Source of the DNA: CAVVFX01 sp963747535 | GTDB taxonomy: Bacteria; Acidobacteriota; Terriglobia; Bryobacterales; Bryobacteraceae | NCBI GenBank assembly: GCA_963747535.1 | Contig: CAVVFX010000001.1 | Coordinates: 248,001 to 312,000, forward strand | Length of the DNA stretch: 64,000 nt | Direction of reading: 5' to 3' | Part shown: positions 8,402-16,571 of the stretch, piece after piece | Layout of the letters: the number at the start of each line of letters is the position of its first letter | How positions within the stretch are numbered: the stretch's first letter is position 1 | Notes under the pieces: generated by a model | The model's database searches: none | What the model was told of the DNA's origin: nothing | Seen by the model: only the letters and a program-made list of their open reading frames with translations | Program-made: the position numbers and the translations under genes

Positions 8402-9745
8402 CCGGCCAAGAGCGACCGGGCGCATGGAGTTCTCCGCCAGATTGTTACTCAGCTCCAGTTGAGGATATTCCAGAAACCGGGTGAGCTTATCCCATAATGA
8501 CAACGTGTAGCTGATCGCCTTGCCGAGCGCACTGGCGGGCAACACCGCGGCTTGCGCACTCAACAGTTCTTTCTTTAGGATTTCCAGCAGCGGCTGCGAG
8601 CGTTCCTGTCGCAGCACATGGCGCGCTGCATGATTCATATCGGCTTCGCGAGCCTTGGCGTCAATCGCGAAAAGCTCGTCCATTCGCGATATAAGTTGAG
8701 TCGCAAGACGATCGTCCGGGTTCAGCTTCAGGGCATCGAACACCTTTCTGCGGGCATGCGCCCAACAGCAGGCGTGCACCATCCCACTGCCCCCCACATG
8801 ATCGTAGGCGATATAACCGTCGGTCTGTAATATCCCTTTAAAGTCCCTCAGGAATTTCTTCGGACCCTCCCGGCCACGACCCATCTGAAAATCGAACAGG
8901 GTACTCCCTCCCGGTCGACCGTATTGCCATAAGTAAGCCTGATGGTTCTTCCCGCGCTTGTCGTGCATCTGCACGGGGATCGGAGTTTCATCGGCTTGAA
9001 TGTAGCTTCCCGCCACTAACTCCCGTCCGATCGCCGCTGCCATCGGAACCAGTAAGCCGCCGACGGTCATCACCCATCCATCCATGGTCGCCCGGCTGAT
9101 GGTGACCTTGGTCTCCCGCTCCAGAATCGCACTTTGCCGATACAGCGGCAGGTGGTCACAGTATTTGGAAACAATGGTGTCGATCACCACCCGATCGCTC
9201 ACCAGACCTTTTTCGATAATCCGGACCGGCAGCGGCGCGGCACTCACCCCTTCGCTGCAACACCGGCAGGCACGCTTTTCGCGCTTGGTTACGACTACAA
9301 AAAAGCGGGCTGGTTCCACATCCAGCTGTTCGCTCTGCTCGTAGCTGATCACCACCGTATCCTTGCCGCAGTTCTGACAGACACATTGTTGCGGCGTGCA
9401 GGCGATCACCCGTTCCACGCGTGGCAGATCCGCCGGAAGCTCCTGCCGTCCGGGATGGGGGCGGCTCTTGTGCGGCTTCTTCGCCAAGGGCGAGGAGGCC
9501 GGAGGCATCGGTTCGCGCTGGCTTTCCGCCTCGACCTCCGCCGAACTCACCCCCGGCTCTAGTTCCAACAACATCAGTTGCGCGTCGTTGAGCGTCTCGC
9601 TTTTGGGTCAATATTTGCGAATCAGTTCCAGGCGCAGCCGTGCTTCCAGCGCTTGGATTCTCAACTCGGCCCACTGCAGTTTCTTTTCCAGCAACTCAAT
9701 TTTTTGAGCTTCGGTGAGGGGCGGATTGGAAGGTGACGGGTTCAC
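8348..9745 (-). pseudogene. tnpC: IS66 transposase TnpC, nonsense-mutated and C-terminally cut
   Basis: The likely original start is the GTG at 9743-9745. The frame reads IELLEKKLQWAELRIQALEA and then hits TGA at 9608-9610, where IS66 proteins have glycine in RKYGP. Downstream the frame is open for about 400 residues: zinc-finger region CTPQQCVCQNCG, then IQADETPIPV, AYLWQYGRPG and LSNNLAENSMRPVALGR. From 8401 the reading passes into RIT-end sequence (NYVPAVIMCS). A product could restart at the ATG at 9574 but would lack the native C terminus. Confidence 0.88.
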
Positions 9746-9808
9746 GATCAGCTTCTCTATAGGATAGCCGAAACCGGAACGGAATAAACATATATTACAA
9801 TATTTGTT

Positions 9809-10180
9809 TTAACTATTTTTACTCCCCGAGCCGCTCACCCTATGCCATGGCCGGCGCCGGGTCTGGGTCAGATCGATGCCTCCGATCAGCAACATGAGTT
9901 CCTCGTGGCTCAGGGTCACCTTGGCTTCCTGGCCGGCTGCTTCTGGCCAGCGGAAACGGCCCTTCTCCAAACGCTTCGCGCAGACCTATAGGCCGCTGCC
10001 GTCCCAAAAAATCAGTTTCAGCCGGTTGCGTTGCGCGTTCGAGAACAGAAAGATATGCCCGCTCAGTGGATCGCACGACAGCCGGTCGCGCACCAACCCG
10101 TACAGTCCGTCGAAATTCTTGCGCAGATCCGTCGTACCGGCGGCAAGATAAATCCGCGTCGCAGGTCCGACCCCAAACAT
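9809..10180 (-). pseudogene. tnpB: IS66 accessory protein TnpB with an amber stop
   Basis: Reads GPATRIYLAAGTTDLRKNFD and HIFLFSNAQRNRLKLIFWDG, the standard IS66 TnpB (Orf2), about 115-124 residues. At 9986-9988 the conserved Trp in GSGLWVCAKRLEKGRF is replaced by TAG; the frame after it is otherwise intact (VCAKRLEKGRFRWPEA) to TAA at 9809. TnpB is required for IS66 transposition, so this alone should inactivate the element. Confidence 0.9.
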
Positions 10181-10182
10181 AA

Positions 10183-10521
10183 TTACATCCGCTCCAGCGA
10201 TGCCACCAGCAACCGGAGTGTATCGGTGTCGAATCCGGGCTTCACTTCGATGCGCCGGCCACCGGATAACAGCACAGCCAACTCAGCTCTGCATCCGTTC
10301 TGGCCGACCACTTTTGCCTCCACCCACCGCTGCGGCCCGTTACCTTCCGACTTCTGCTTTCGATAGCGCGTGACGTATCGAGCCAGCGTCTTCAAGGCTA
10401 CGTCCTTTTGTTGGCAGAACTCCTCGCGGCTTAAGCCGCTGGCTTCGTACTCAGACGCTAGGCGGTCCGCTTCCTGCCGGCTTCGTCTACGCTGCCTTCT
10501 TCCACTTTGGTTCTCGATCAT
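10183..10521 (-). CDS. tnpA: IS66 accessory protein TnpA
   Basis: Protein of 112 residues with a Lys/Arg-rich start and a helix-turn-helix-like part (GLSREEFCQQKDVALKTLAR), as in IS66 TnpA (Orf1, IS3 OrfA-like). It lies two bases upstream of tnpB. The frame is intact, but the rest of the element is not. Confidence 0.85.
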   Translation of the reverse strand: MIENQSGRRQRRRSRQEADRLASEYEASGLSREEFCQQKDVALKTLARYVTRYRKQKSEGNGPQRWVEAKVVGQNGCRAELAVLLSGGRRIEVKPGFDTDTLRLLVASLERM

Positions 10522-10567
10522 CCTCCCAGTTCATCACCGGGAAGCGGTCCAAACCAGATGCGGTTAC

Positions 10568-10780
10568 TCAGACGCTTACGATGCACATGTGCACGTGGTC
10601 CGGCATCAGGTGACCCTCGATAATCTGGCACTCCTTTTGCCGAGCCAGTGCGTGGAAAACTGGACCCAATTGCTTACGGGCGTTGCCGAAGATGGCTTTC
10701 CGCCGTCGCTTGGGCACGAATACTACGTGGTACTTGCAGTCCCATTTTGAATGAGATAGGCTTTGATAAGTTTCAGACAT
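10568..10780 (-). pseudogene. tnpA: IS200/IS605-type Y1 transposase fragment
   Basis: From the ATG at 10780 (MSETYQSLSHSKWDCKYH) the frame reads VVFVPKRRRKAIFG and HLMPDHVHMCI. This is the N-terminal half of an IS200 TnpA including the HUH motif (HVH). It stops where the IS66 end begins (10579), so the nucleophile tyrosine and the C terminus are missing. The rest of this gene is not seen on the far side of the IS66, because that side was lost to the RIT rearrangement. Confidence 0.85.
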
Positions 10781-10958
10781 TAAATCCTCTCCTTGTGGGG
10801 TCATCAAGCCACTTGGAGAGGATTCTACTCCCGGAACGGTCAAACCTGTTCGAGTCTCACTGGTCGAACCAGTGGCTTACCCATTGAGTTAGGGGCCTGA
10901 ACTCTTCCGTTGACGGTTAATAGGGCACGGCAGAATCTGTCTGCCAGGAGAAACAACA

Positions 10959-11225
10959 ATGAATATTCCCATCATTCATGAAGTCACCCACGGCAACCCT
11001 GACGAGTGGGCTCTATGCTTTCAGTGGGTTCGTTACAATTTTGATGACCAACCACCAAGACCCGGATATCGGTTTATCTGGCGAGACGAACAAGGGCGTC
11101 TTCAACCTGAACGCGGGCAGGCCCGCATTCCATCAGCTGCAGAGTTGTTCCTCTTGATCCAACTCGCAACCGAAGCCGGCTGGTTTATAACCTGTGAGCG
11201 GGAAACGACAAGCTCACAATTTTAA
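10959..11225 (+). CDS. Small hypothetical protein, 88 residues
   Basis: Good Shine-Dalgarno (CAGGAGAAACAAC) before the ATG. The protein is acidic with aromatic residues (WALCFQWVRYNF, GYRFIWRDEQGRL) and ends with an amphipathic helix (SAAELFLLIQLATEAGWF). No family was recognised. It is followed by hairpins at 11229-11281, consistent with a separate transcription unit. The isolated place between IS debris and a toprim remnant suggests an accessory gene. Confidence 0.6.
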   Translation: MNIPIIHEVTHGNPDEWALCFQWVRYNFDDQPPRPGYRFIWRDEQGRLQPERGQARIPSAAELFLLIQLATEAGWFITCERETTSSQF

Positions 11226-11228
11226 TAC

Positions 11229-11281
11229 GGCGGCCACATCTCTGTGACCGCCTGAAGTACTCCCCCGGGTGGAGTTTCCTT
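11229..11281 (+). terminator. Two consecutive hairpins after the 88-residue gene
   Basis: GGCGGCCACA / TGTGACCGCC pair with one mismatch around a TCTC loop, then ACTCC / GGAGT around an 8-nt loop followed by TTTCCTTCT. The second resembles an intrinsic terminator. Confidence 0.4.
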
Positions 11282-11683
11282 CTAGCTCCTCGCTGCTCAT
11301 CTGGTCAGGTTGCTTACCGTCAGGCACACGGAGCGACTTGACCCAGACGCGGCGGCCGAGCCGGAGCATGATTTCGTCATCGAGCAGCCCATGATCGCCA
11401 CCACGAACGGATAGCCGGCCTGGTGGACTTTCATGCAGTCAAAATATCCTTCTAGCACAATCAAGCCTTTCTGCCCAGTCGCGAGTGCCCGATGCTTGGT
11501 TGGCTGACCGCGAGATTTTCGCGCGTATAGGTGCGACAGAAAGTGACAGTTTGAGCGGAAGAAAGGCTCGTGAAGCACATCAATCAGGGCGGCGGTACCG
11601 AAGATTTGAGCAGGCGCACATCTTGGGTGATAGGGGTAAGTGCGCCCGGCAGCGCGTCTAAGGGTTGTAGCTGAGAGACGCAC
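11282..11683 (-). pseudogene. Toprim (primase-like) protein remnant
   Basis: The frame reads GLIVLEGYFDCMKVHQAGYP followed by FVVAIMGCSMT, the start of a toprim domain of the CHC2-zinc-finger/toprim proteins common in Acidobacteriota. It then jumps, in another frame, to VWVKSLRVPDGKQPDQMSS, the usual C terminus. The DxD metal-binding part of toprim between these pieces is deleted. The N-terminal CHC2 zinc finger is absent here; a separate CHC2 fragment of the same protein type lies near 37.1 kb. Confidence 0.65.
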
Positions 11684-11769
11684 TTGATCGGCGAATGTTA
11701 CCGAAGCTGCGTCAAAAATTTCGTAGCTGCCGCCGATGAACGGCGTGCACCACGCGCTATTGGGGTAGA

Positions 11770-12025
11770 AGGCCGCCCCGGCGATCCCGCGTTCGTCGCC
11801 GTTCGAACGGGCACGCGGCGGTCATGACAGCAGCATCTCGGCCTGCCGGCATGCACACGGGCTCCGCGCGAGGCCCCGAACAAGCTCTCCAGTTCGTGCC
11901 CTCGGTCGATCGCCGGCTGCGGCGCGCAAAACCGCGAACCTCGTGGACGTCGCCGAGCGCGAAAACACCGCGAAAGCGCGTTTTTCAAAAAAGCTGCGTG
12001 GGTGTGTACTTGTGTCCGCTCTATC
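11770..12025 (+). repeat. Modular GC-rich repeat, copy R1 (nearly complete)
   Basis: Non-coding repeat made of recognisable blocks: GGCGATCCCGCGTTCG, GGCGGTCATGACAGCAGC, CTCGTGCCCTCGGTCGATCG, GAGCGCGAAAACACCGCGAA and a tail TTTTTCAAAAAAGCTGCGTG followed by GGTGTGTACTTGTGTCCGC. The same blocks in the same order recur at least a dozen times between 11.7 and 55.1 kb. All frames through it read repetitive Arg/Ala-rich sequence with no conserved product. This copy fills most of the gene-free stretch 11684-12190. Confidence 0.85.
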
Positions 12026-12194
12026 CCTCGCCGGTGCTTGGCGCGTTCGCTGGTGTCGTGTGCGGTGTGGCCGCGTCGAGGATCGCCGGCAGGATCGCCG
12101 CGCGTCGCGAGCTCGAGCGGGAGATGCGCGTACTTACGGAGGATGCCCCCAACTGAATTTTGAAAAAGCTGACTGGCTGTAACAAAGTGTCCGG

Positions 12195-12230
12195 ATGTGG
12201 CGGGGCATCAATATGTGGCGGGGCATCAAT
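12195..12230 (+). repeat. Perfect 18-bp tandem duplication
   Basis: ATGTGGCGGGGCATCAAT occurs twice head to tail (12195-12212, 12213-12230) between the R1 repeat and the PEP-CTERM-like gene. No function is evident. Confidence 0.9.
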
Positions 12231-12387
12231 ATTGTGATGCTCTGGGGCTGGGCTGCCGCGACCGACCTGCCAAAACCTTTCGAGGTTCCGGTCTTTCGCG
12301 AGACATGGCAGACGGCTTTCCGGCAAGATCGTGGCGAAGAAAGCTCGGGCAAGGCACGGTGTTCCGGTTGGACCGATTGGGAATGGA

Positions 12388-13761
12388 TCAGATCACCAGC
12401 GGGCAGGGTTCGGGCTCCGATGTGCGCCCGGTACTCCTCAAGGGGTGATTCTGGCGGCGGTTCACGCAGACGAATACCACGCACAAACCGAAACCGGACA
12501 GAAATAATGTTCCGTTTTCAGGAGTATTGTCCGTGGCTGTTTCCAGGGTCAGCGAAACTCCGCCAGGATCGTAAGCGGCAGTCCAGAACTCAGCCGCCGG
12601 CAGACCAGAATCGCTAATGTTGTTAAACGCTCCCGTGATTGAGCTGTAGGTCACGACCAGAAACGTTTCGCCAATTGCGGGGTTGAAACCGTTCAGTTGG
12701 GTGACATCGAGAGTTCCACTGAGCGATGCCGAACCGCTTACCTGCAAAATTGTGTTTGTCGCGGGCCCGGCGAGTTCGACATCGAAAAACCCGGTTTGAA
12801 CGTAATTTCCGCCAATGCCCATGGTGATGGGCAAGCCGTTCCCCGGGTCCAGCGTGCCGAGGTTGCGAACATTGGCATCGATACTTCCGGACCCGATAAT
12901 CGTTCCGCTGTTATTAACCGTGGCGGCGGTTAGAATACCGTCCACGGTTGTCGATGTGCCGGTTTCCTGCGAAAAATCGCCGCCCAACACGTTGAGTTGT
13001 CCGCCGTTTGCGATGGTGGTAACCGTTCCCGCAGTTCCCTGCGTGTAGCCGCCGCTGCCGATGGTCAGGTCGCCGCCTGAGCCAACTGCAACCGTGCCGC
13101 CGGTAACGTGGAACAATGCTGTTGAAAGCGAGCCATCGACTGTGGTGATTCCATTACCTTGGGAGTAGTTGCCGGCGAGATTCATCTGACCGCCAGAATC
13201 CACCTGCGTCGCGACGTTCAGATCCTCGGTGTAGCCGCCGTTGCCGATGGTCAGGAGACCGCCGCTGCCGACAGTTACCATGCCGCCGGTTACGTGAAAC
13301 AGCGGTGTGTCGAGTAAACCGTTGACTTGCGTGCTGCCTCCGCCTTGCGAATAGTTTCCAGCGTCCAGAAAACTACCGCCCGAGGAAACAGTGGTGGCGG
13401 CGGTCGCCGTATCTTGAACGAAGCCGCCAGAGCCGCTATTCAAAGTTGCCGCTCCGTTTACCGTGGTTGCGCCAAACGAGGTTATTTCACCGGCAGAAAG
13501 GTTATTCGCGAGCACCAGTGTGCCATTTGATGAAATTGCAACATTATTCAGTTGGGCTGTTGGTATGTCAACCGTCACGAGGGAGGCTGGAACGGTATTG
13601 TTGATCAGCACCTGGTATCCAGCCTGCGGAATGCCGAGAGACCACTGTGCAGGATCGCTCCATGGTCCGGATCCTCCCAGCCAGGAACTTGTGATTACGG
13701 CTGCTTCTAATGAATGGATAATCAGAGCAGTCAGGAAGGAGAAGAAGACTTTCGAGCGCAT
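12388..13761 (-). CDS. Secreted repeat protein with a PEP-CTERM-like C-terminal sorting signal
   Basis: The product has 457 residues. A Sec signal peptide (MRSKVFFSFLTALIIHSLEA) leads into a Gly/Ser/Thr/Asn-rich beta-rich region with three imperfect repeats of about 65 residues, each with GNYSQG or GDFSQ, FHVTGG and VGSGG.LTIG.GGYT. Such repeats suggest a beta-solenoid adhesin or matrix protein. Near the C terminus TPENGTLFLSGFGLCVVFV precedes NRRQ, matching the PEP-CTERM plan (motif, one transmembrane helix, basic cluster) but with PEN instead of PEP. About 25 residues continue past the basic cluster, unusual for such signals. Its ATG lies three bases after the methyltransferase stop. Confidence 0.75.
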   Translation of the reverse strand: MRSKVFFSFLTALIIHSLEAAVITSSWLGGSGPWSDPAQWSLGIPQAGYQVLINNTVPASLVTVDIPTAQLNNVAISSNGTLVLANNLSAGEITSFGATTVNGAATLNSGSGGFVQDTATAATTVSSGGSFLDAGNYSQGGGSTQVNGLLDTPLFHVTGGMVTVGSGGLLTIGNGGYTEDLNVATQVDSGGQMNLAGNYSQGNGITTVDGSLSTALFHVTGGTVAVGSGGDLTIGSGGYTQGTAGTVTTIANGGQLNVLGGDFSQETGTSTTVDGILTAATVNNSGTIIGSGSIDANVRNLGTLDPGNGLPITMGIGGNYVQTGFFDVELAGPATNTILQVSGSASLSGTLDVTQLNGFNPAIGETFLVVTYSSITGAFNNISDSGLPAAEFWTAAYDPGGVSLTLETATDNTPENGTLFLSGFGLCVVFVCVNRRQNHPLRSTGRTSEPEPCPLVI

Positions 13762-13764
13762 AGT

Positions 13765-14523
13765 TCACTCCCGTTTGGTTAGTTCGAGGTTGAAGTGCCG
13801 ATGGCCCATTCCTGGTGAGTAGCTCAATTGATTTACGCGAAAACCGGCGTCCGTCACGAGCCGCAATAATTCCTTCTTGTTGTAAATCCAGATGTGATCG
13901 TCAATAAACTTCCGGGAAGGGTCTGCGGGCGGCAAATCCTTGAGCCGCGAATAGTATTTCGTTTGCCGTCCCCATTCGTCGGCATCTGGTGTGGAGAGAA
14001 AGAAAACGCCGTCAGGGGGGAGCGCATCGTGAATTTTTTCCAAAGTGGGTAAGGGATCGAAATTGAAATGCTCGAGCACTTCGGTCATCAGGATGACATC
14101 GAACGAGCTGGGCGCCGGAACAGGATCGAGCTGAATGTTTCCAAGGGTGAAGTGAAAACCGTGTGCGACCCCGAAAGGCGGCAAGTAATGTATCACATCG
14201 ATGCAGTAGGGTTCCGCGTGATAGATTTCGGCGGTAAAGGCCAGGAGCGTCCCGTAGCCACAACCGATGTCGAGAACCCGCGGGGCCTTATGATGTTCCG
14301 CATTACGACGGATCCACACCGGGAGATTCACCCAATAGGAAGTTTCATCTTTGCGGTAGGTGTTCGTGTAATAACCGGACGAACCATCAATGGCGGCCAA
14401 TTGACTTTGGAGGGGAATAATTGCCGGATCCGGCGGAACGCGGGACTTACTACTATTTGCAGCCCAAAGGAGTCCGAATGACGCCGTAATCGCAATCAAT
14501 TGTAACACGCTAGAGCAACGCAT
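13765..14523 (-). CDS. Class I SAM-dependent methyltransferase with N-terminal hydrophobic segment
   Basis: The 252-residue protein starts with a hydrophobic segment (SVLQLIAITASFGLLWA) that may anchor or export it. The Rossmann SAM-binding motif is VLDIGCGYGTLL, with motif II around PYCIDVIHY and FDVILMTEVLEHFNFDPL typical of Methyltransf_11-type enzymes. The acceptor is unknown. It sits between an exported unknown protein and the PEP-CTERM-like repeat protein, 27 bp and 3 bp away, so all three form one minus-strand operon and may act on the same surface structure (inference). Confidence 0.85.
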   Translation of the reverse strand: MRCSSVLQLIAITASFGLLWAANSSKSRVPPDPAIIPLQSQLAAIDGSSGYYTNTYRKDETSYWVNLPVWIRRNAEHHKAPRVLDIGCGYGTLLAFTAEIYHAEPYCIDVIHYLPPFGVAHGFHFTLGNIQLDPVPAPSSFDVILMTEVLEHFNFDPLPTLEKIHDALPPDGVFFLSTPDADEWGRQTKYYSRLKDLPPADPSRKFIDDHIWIYNKKELLRLVTDAGFRVNQLSYSPGMGHRHFNLELTKRE

Positions 14524-14550
14524 TGATCGCTCTAATGTACCATATCGGGA

Positions 14551-15687
14551 TTACCCTATTTTGCTGTTAGTTCTGACTCTAGTTACTTTTGACCTGGAAA
14601 GAACCAAGTCCATAATGCCTTGCACATATCCGATCTCGGAAATCAGCAAGTATCCGGTATTGACCAGACCGGGTAGATAATACTGAAGCACCATGGAGAG
14701 CATCTCTCCGGCATCCGCATCGAGATTCTGTTGGGAGATCGCGTAGTAGCCGACCACCAGCCATGGATACAGATCCTGTGGTTTGACGGGCCAATCAGGT
14801 GCCGCCTGGTTGAGCACTTCGAAACCCCGGTGAAGGCGATAGTAATCGCCCGGAGCGTCGTTGCTGTGAACGTCGTAAAGGTGCGGGTAGATCTGGGCGG
14901 TAAGGTTCGGATACCAGGCATTACTTGCCGGCGAAGGCACGTCGCACCACTGCCAACGGTTGGCGTTTATGTCGAACAAGGTGTGAATTGCGATACCCAG
15001 ATGCATTGCGAAGCTCGAATAGTAATCCGCATCTGGATCGCTGGTCTCGATCAGATATTGACCGAAATCGCGAAGACCGCTATACACCTCGCATTGATCC
15101 ATGAGGTAGCTGGTTTGATTTGCGTTCGGAGCCTGGAATCCTCGGACTAAGCCGTTGTTTTTGATCTGGGTCAGGATGTTGGAATAGGCCACGGTCTTGA
15201 GCCGTCCGAGATTGGCCGCCCACCAAGCGGAATCTCTGGTAGCCCGTACGTATTTGACAGCAAGAGTGAGAAAAGTTCCAGCATAGGCGTCATTCGAATC
15301 GGGGGGAACCGGGGTTACGAGATCGGCTCCGACATCGAGAATGAAGTTCTGCCATGGATCCAACGAACGAATGTAAACATCCAGGTATGCCCGAATGGCA
15401 TCCGGGAACTCCGTAATGAGGAAGGAAAGTCCGATGTTGGCGAAATACCAGTTTATGGGGCCATTCGGAGTCGACCGATACCCACCCGCATACTTTCCTG
15501 CAACAATTGCCAGGTCCCCCATGAGCCGCTGAAGGGGAAACGCGCCGGTTCCCGCATTTGTATTCGTCTGTTGCGCTTTAAGAAGCGAATAGCCCACGAA
15601 AGCCGAGGAAACCAAGGAGGTAATTGCGGCCCGGCGGTTCAAACGAAAAGAGTCCGCCCTGTTCTTTTTGCCCGGATACTTCACCAT
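14551..15687 (-). CDS. Exported hypothetical protein, about 378 residues
   Basis: The ATG at 15687 gives MVKYPGKKNRADSFRLNRRA followed by AITSLVSSAFVGYSL, a Tat-like or Sec signal; a GTG at 15714 is also possible. The mature part is rich in Trp/Tyr (INWYFANIGLSFLI, ANRWQWCDVPSPASNAWYP) and predicted helices, which would suit an alpha/alpha-barrel, but I recognise no family. It is the first gene of the operon leading to the methyltransferase and PEP-CTERM-like protein. The promoter must lie in the 110 bp shared with the divergent exopolysaccharide operon. Confidence 0.7.
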   Translation of the reverse strand: MVKYPGKKNRADSFRLNRRAAITSLVSSAFVGYSLLKAQQTNTNAGTGAFPLQRLMGDLAIVAGKYAGGYRSTPNGPINWYFANIGLSFLITEFPDAIRAYLDVYIRSLDPWQNFILDVGADLVTPVPPDSNDAYAGTFLTLAVKYVRATRDSAWWAANLGRLKTVAYSNILTQIKNNGLVRGFQAPNANQTSYLMDQCEVYSGLRDFGQYLIETSDPDADYYSSFAMHLGIAIHTLFDINANRWQWCDVPSPASNAWYPNLTAQIYPHLYDVHSNDAPGDYYRLHRGFEVLNQAAPDWPVKPQDLYPWLVVGYYAISQQNLDADAGEMLSMVLQYYLPGLVNTGYLLISEIGYVQGIMDLVLSRSKVTRVRTNSKIG

Positions 15688-15784
15688 CTGATCTCTGCTG
15701 CTCTTATCGACCACAAACGTGAAGTTTTATACAAAAATAATCTGTCTGAATACTCTTCACTGGGGGTAAAGGGGGGTAGCGACT

Positions 15785-15790
15785 TATAAT
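15785..15790 (+). promoter_or_regulatory. Perfect -10 box TATAAT seven bases before the start codon of the next gene
   Basis: TATAAT is followed by TGCTCCA and the ATG at 15798. There is no TTGACA at -35 and no Shine-Dalgarno in the seven intervening bases. A transcript starting at the usual distance would begin at or next to the ATG, giving a leaderless mRNA. Confidence 0.5.
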
Positions 15791-15797
15791 TGCTCCA

Positions 15798-16571
15798 ATG
15801 GCAGCTGGATTATGGTCGAAGAAGCGCCCGCGAAGGCCGTTCCTGGAAGTTCCCAGGGGTCTGCGCTTTGTGGTGTTCGACCCTGTATCCATCCTATCCA
15901 CGCTGCTTACGGCCGCCGCCCTGAGCCTCGCGATCGCCCGGTTCGGAACGCTGTTGCTGACATTTCACGAGGGCCGTATCCTGGCATGGATAGGAATACC
16001 GACTAGCGGATTTGCAGCGATCGCTGTTTTCGGAGGCGCGGCCGTCCGAAGCCCGATCACGGTGGTCGCCGACTATGCCGCGCGACCGTGGCTGCTGGCG
16101 ACCGTATGCGCCGCCATGGCTGCAGTGTTTTGCGCGATCTATGCCTATTCGCACCTGAGCCGCTGCATGATGGTCTCGGCGCTATTTCTGTTACTGGTTT
16201 CCGCGGCGGATTCACTGCTGTCGCCGGTCGGGAAAGGCGATTCGAACTTTTTCAGCGCTTTCTGGCTGCGATGCGAGCTTGTCATCTGGATTCTTACGCC
16301 GTGGCTGGTGGCGATGCTGGCGGGGATTGTCTTGCCGTCCTGGTGGGCCCGGGTATTGTGGATTGTGGTTGTCCCGGCCTACAGCATTGTCTGGTCCGCC
16401 GTACGCCTGACTTTTTGTGCGGGCCTGCTCTTTTATTCCGGACCGATACTGATGTTGTTGTTGTGGTCGGCATTCGGCGTTCTGGCCGAATTGCTTTCAC
16501 TGTGCCTGTTCTATTCATTGATCGTATACCAGGCAAGTTCGTTGTATCGGCAAAGAATGGCGCATGGATAG
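15798..16571 (+). CDS. Polytopic membrane protein of an exopolysaccharide-type operon
   Basis: The protein has 257 residues and about six or seven hydrophobic helices (for example VSILSTLLTAAALSLAIA, LLATVCAAMAAVFCAIYAY, LWIVVVPAYSIVWSAV) with a basic N terminus. No family was recognised. It overlaps the glycosyltransferase gene by eight bases, so it is probably a partner of the synthase in polymer synthesis or export. Its position after a TATAAT box without a ribosome-binding site suggests leaderless translation. Confidence 0.75.
   Translation: MAAGLWSKKRPRRPFLEVPRGLRFVVFDPVSILSTLLTAAALSLAIARFGTLLLTFHEGRILAWIGIPTSGFAAIAVFGGAAVRSPITVVADYAARPWLLATVCAAMAAVFCAIYAYSHLSRCMMVSALFLLLVSAADSLLSPVGKGDSNFFSAFWLRCELVIWILTPWLVAMLAGIVLPSWWARVLWIVVVPAYSIVWSAVRLTFCAGLLFYSGPILMLLLWSAFGVLAELLSLCLFYSLIVYQASSLYRQRMAHG

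Larger units (their letters stand above)
8402..10579 (-). mobile_element. IS66-family element, truncated at its tnpC end by the RIT element
   Basis: Order on the minus strand is tnpA, tnpB, tnpC, the classic IS66 layout. The right terminus at 10561-10579 reads GTAAGCGTCTGAGTAACCG on the minus strand, a typical IS66 end. The left terminus and the last part of tnpC are missing, replaced by the RIT end. tnpB and tnpC each carry one premature stop, so the element is dead. Its right end lies inside an IS200-type transposase gene. Confidence 0.88.

Noticed and set aside
10838..10890. tRNA-like TTCGAGTC sequence near 10847
   Set aside because: No acceptor stem, D-arm or anticodon arm can be built around it.
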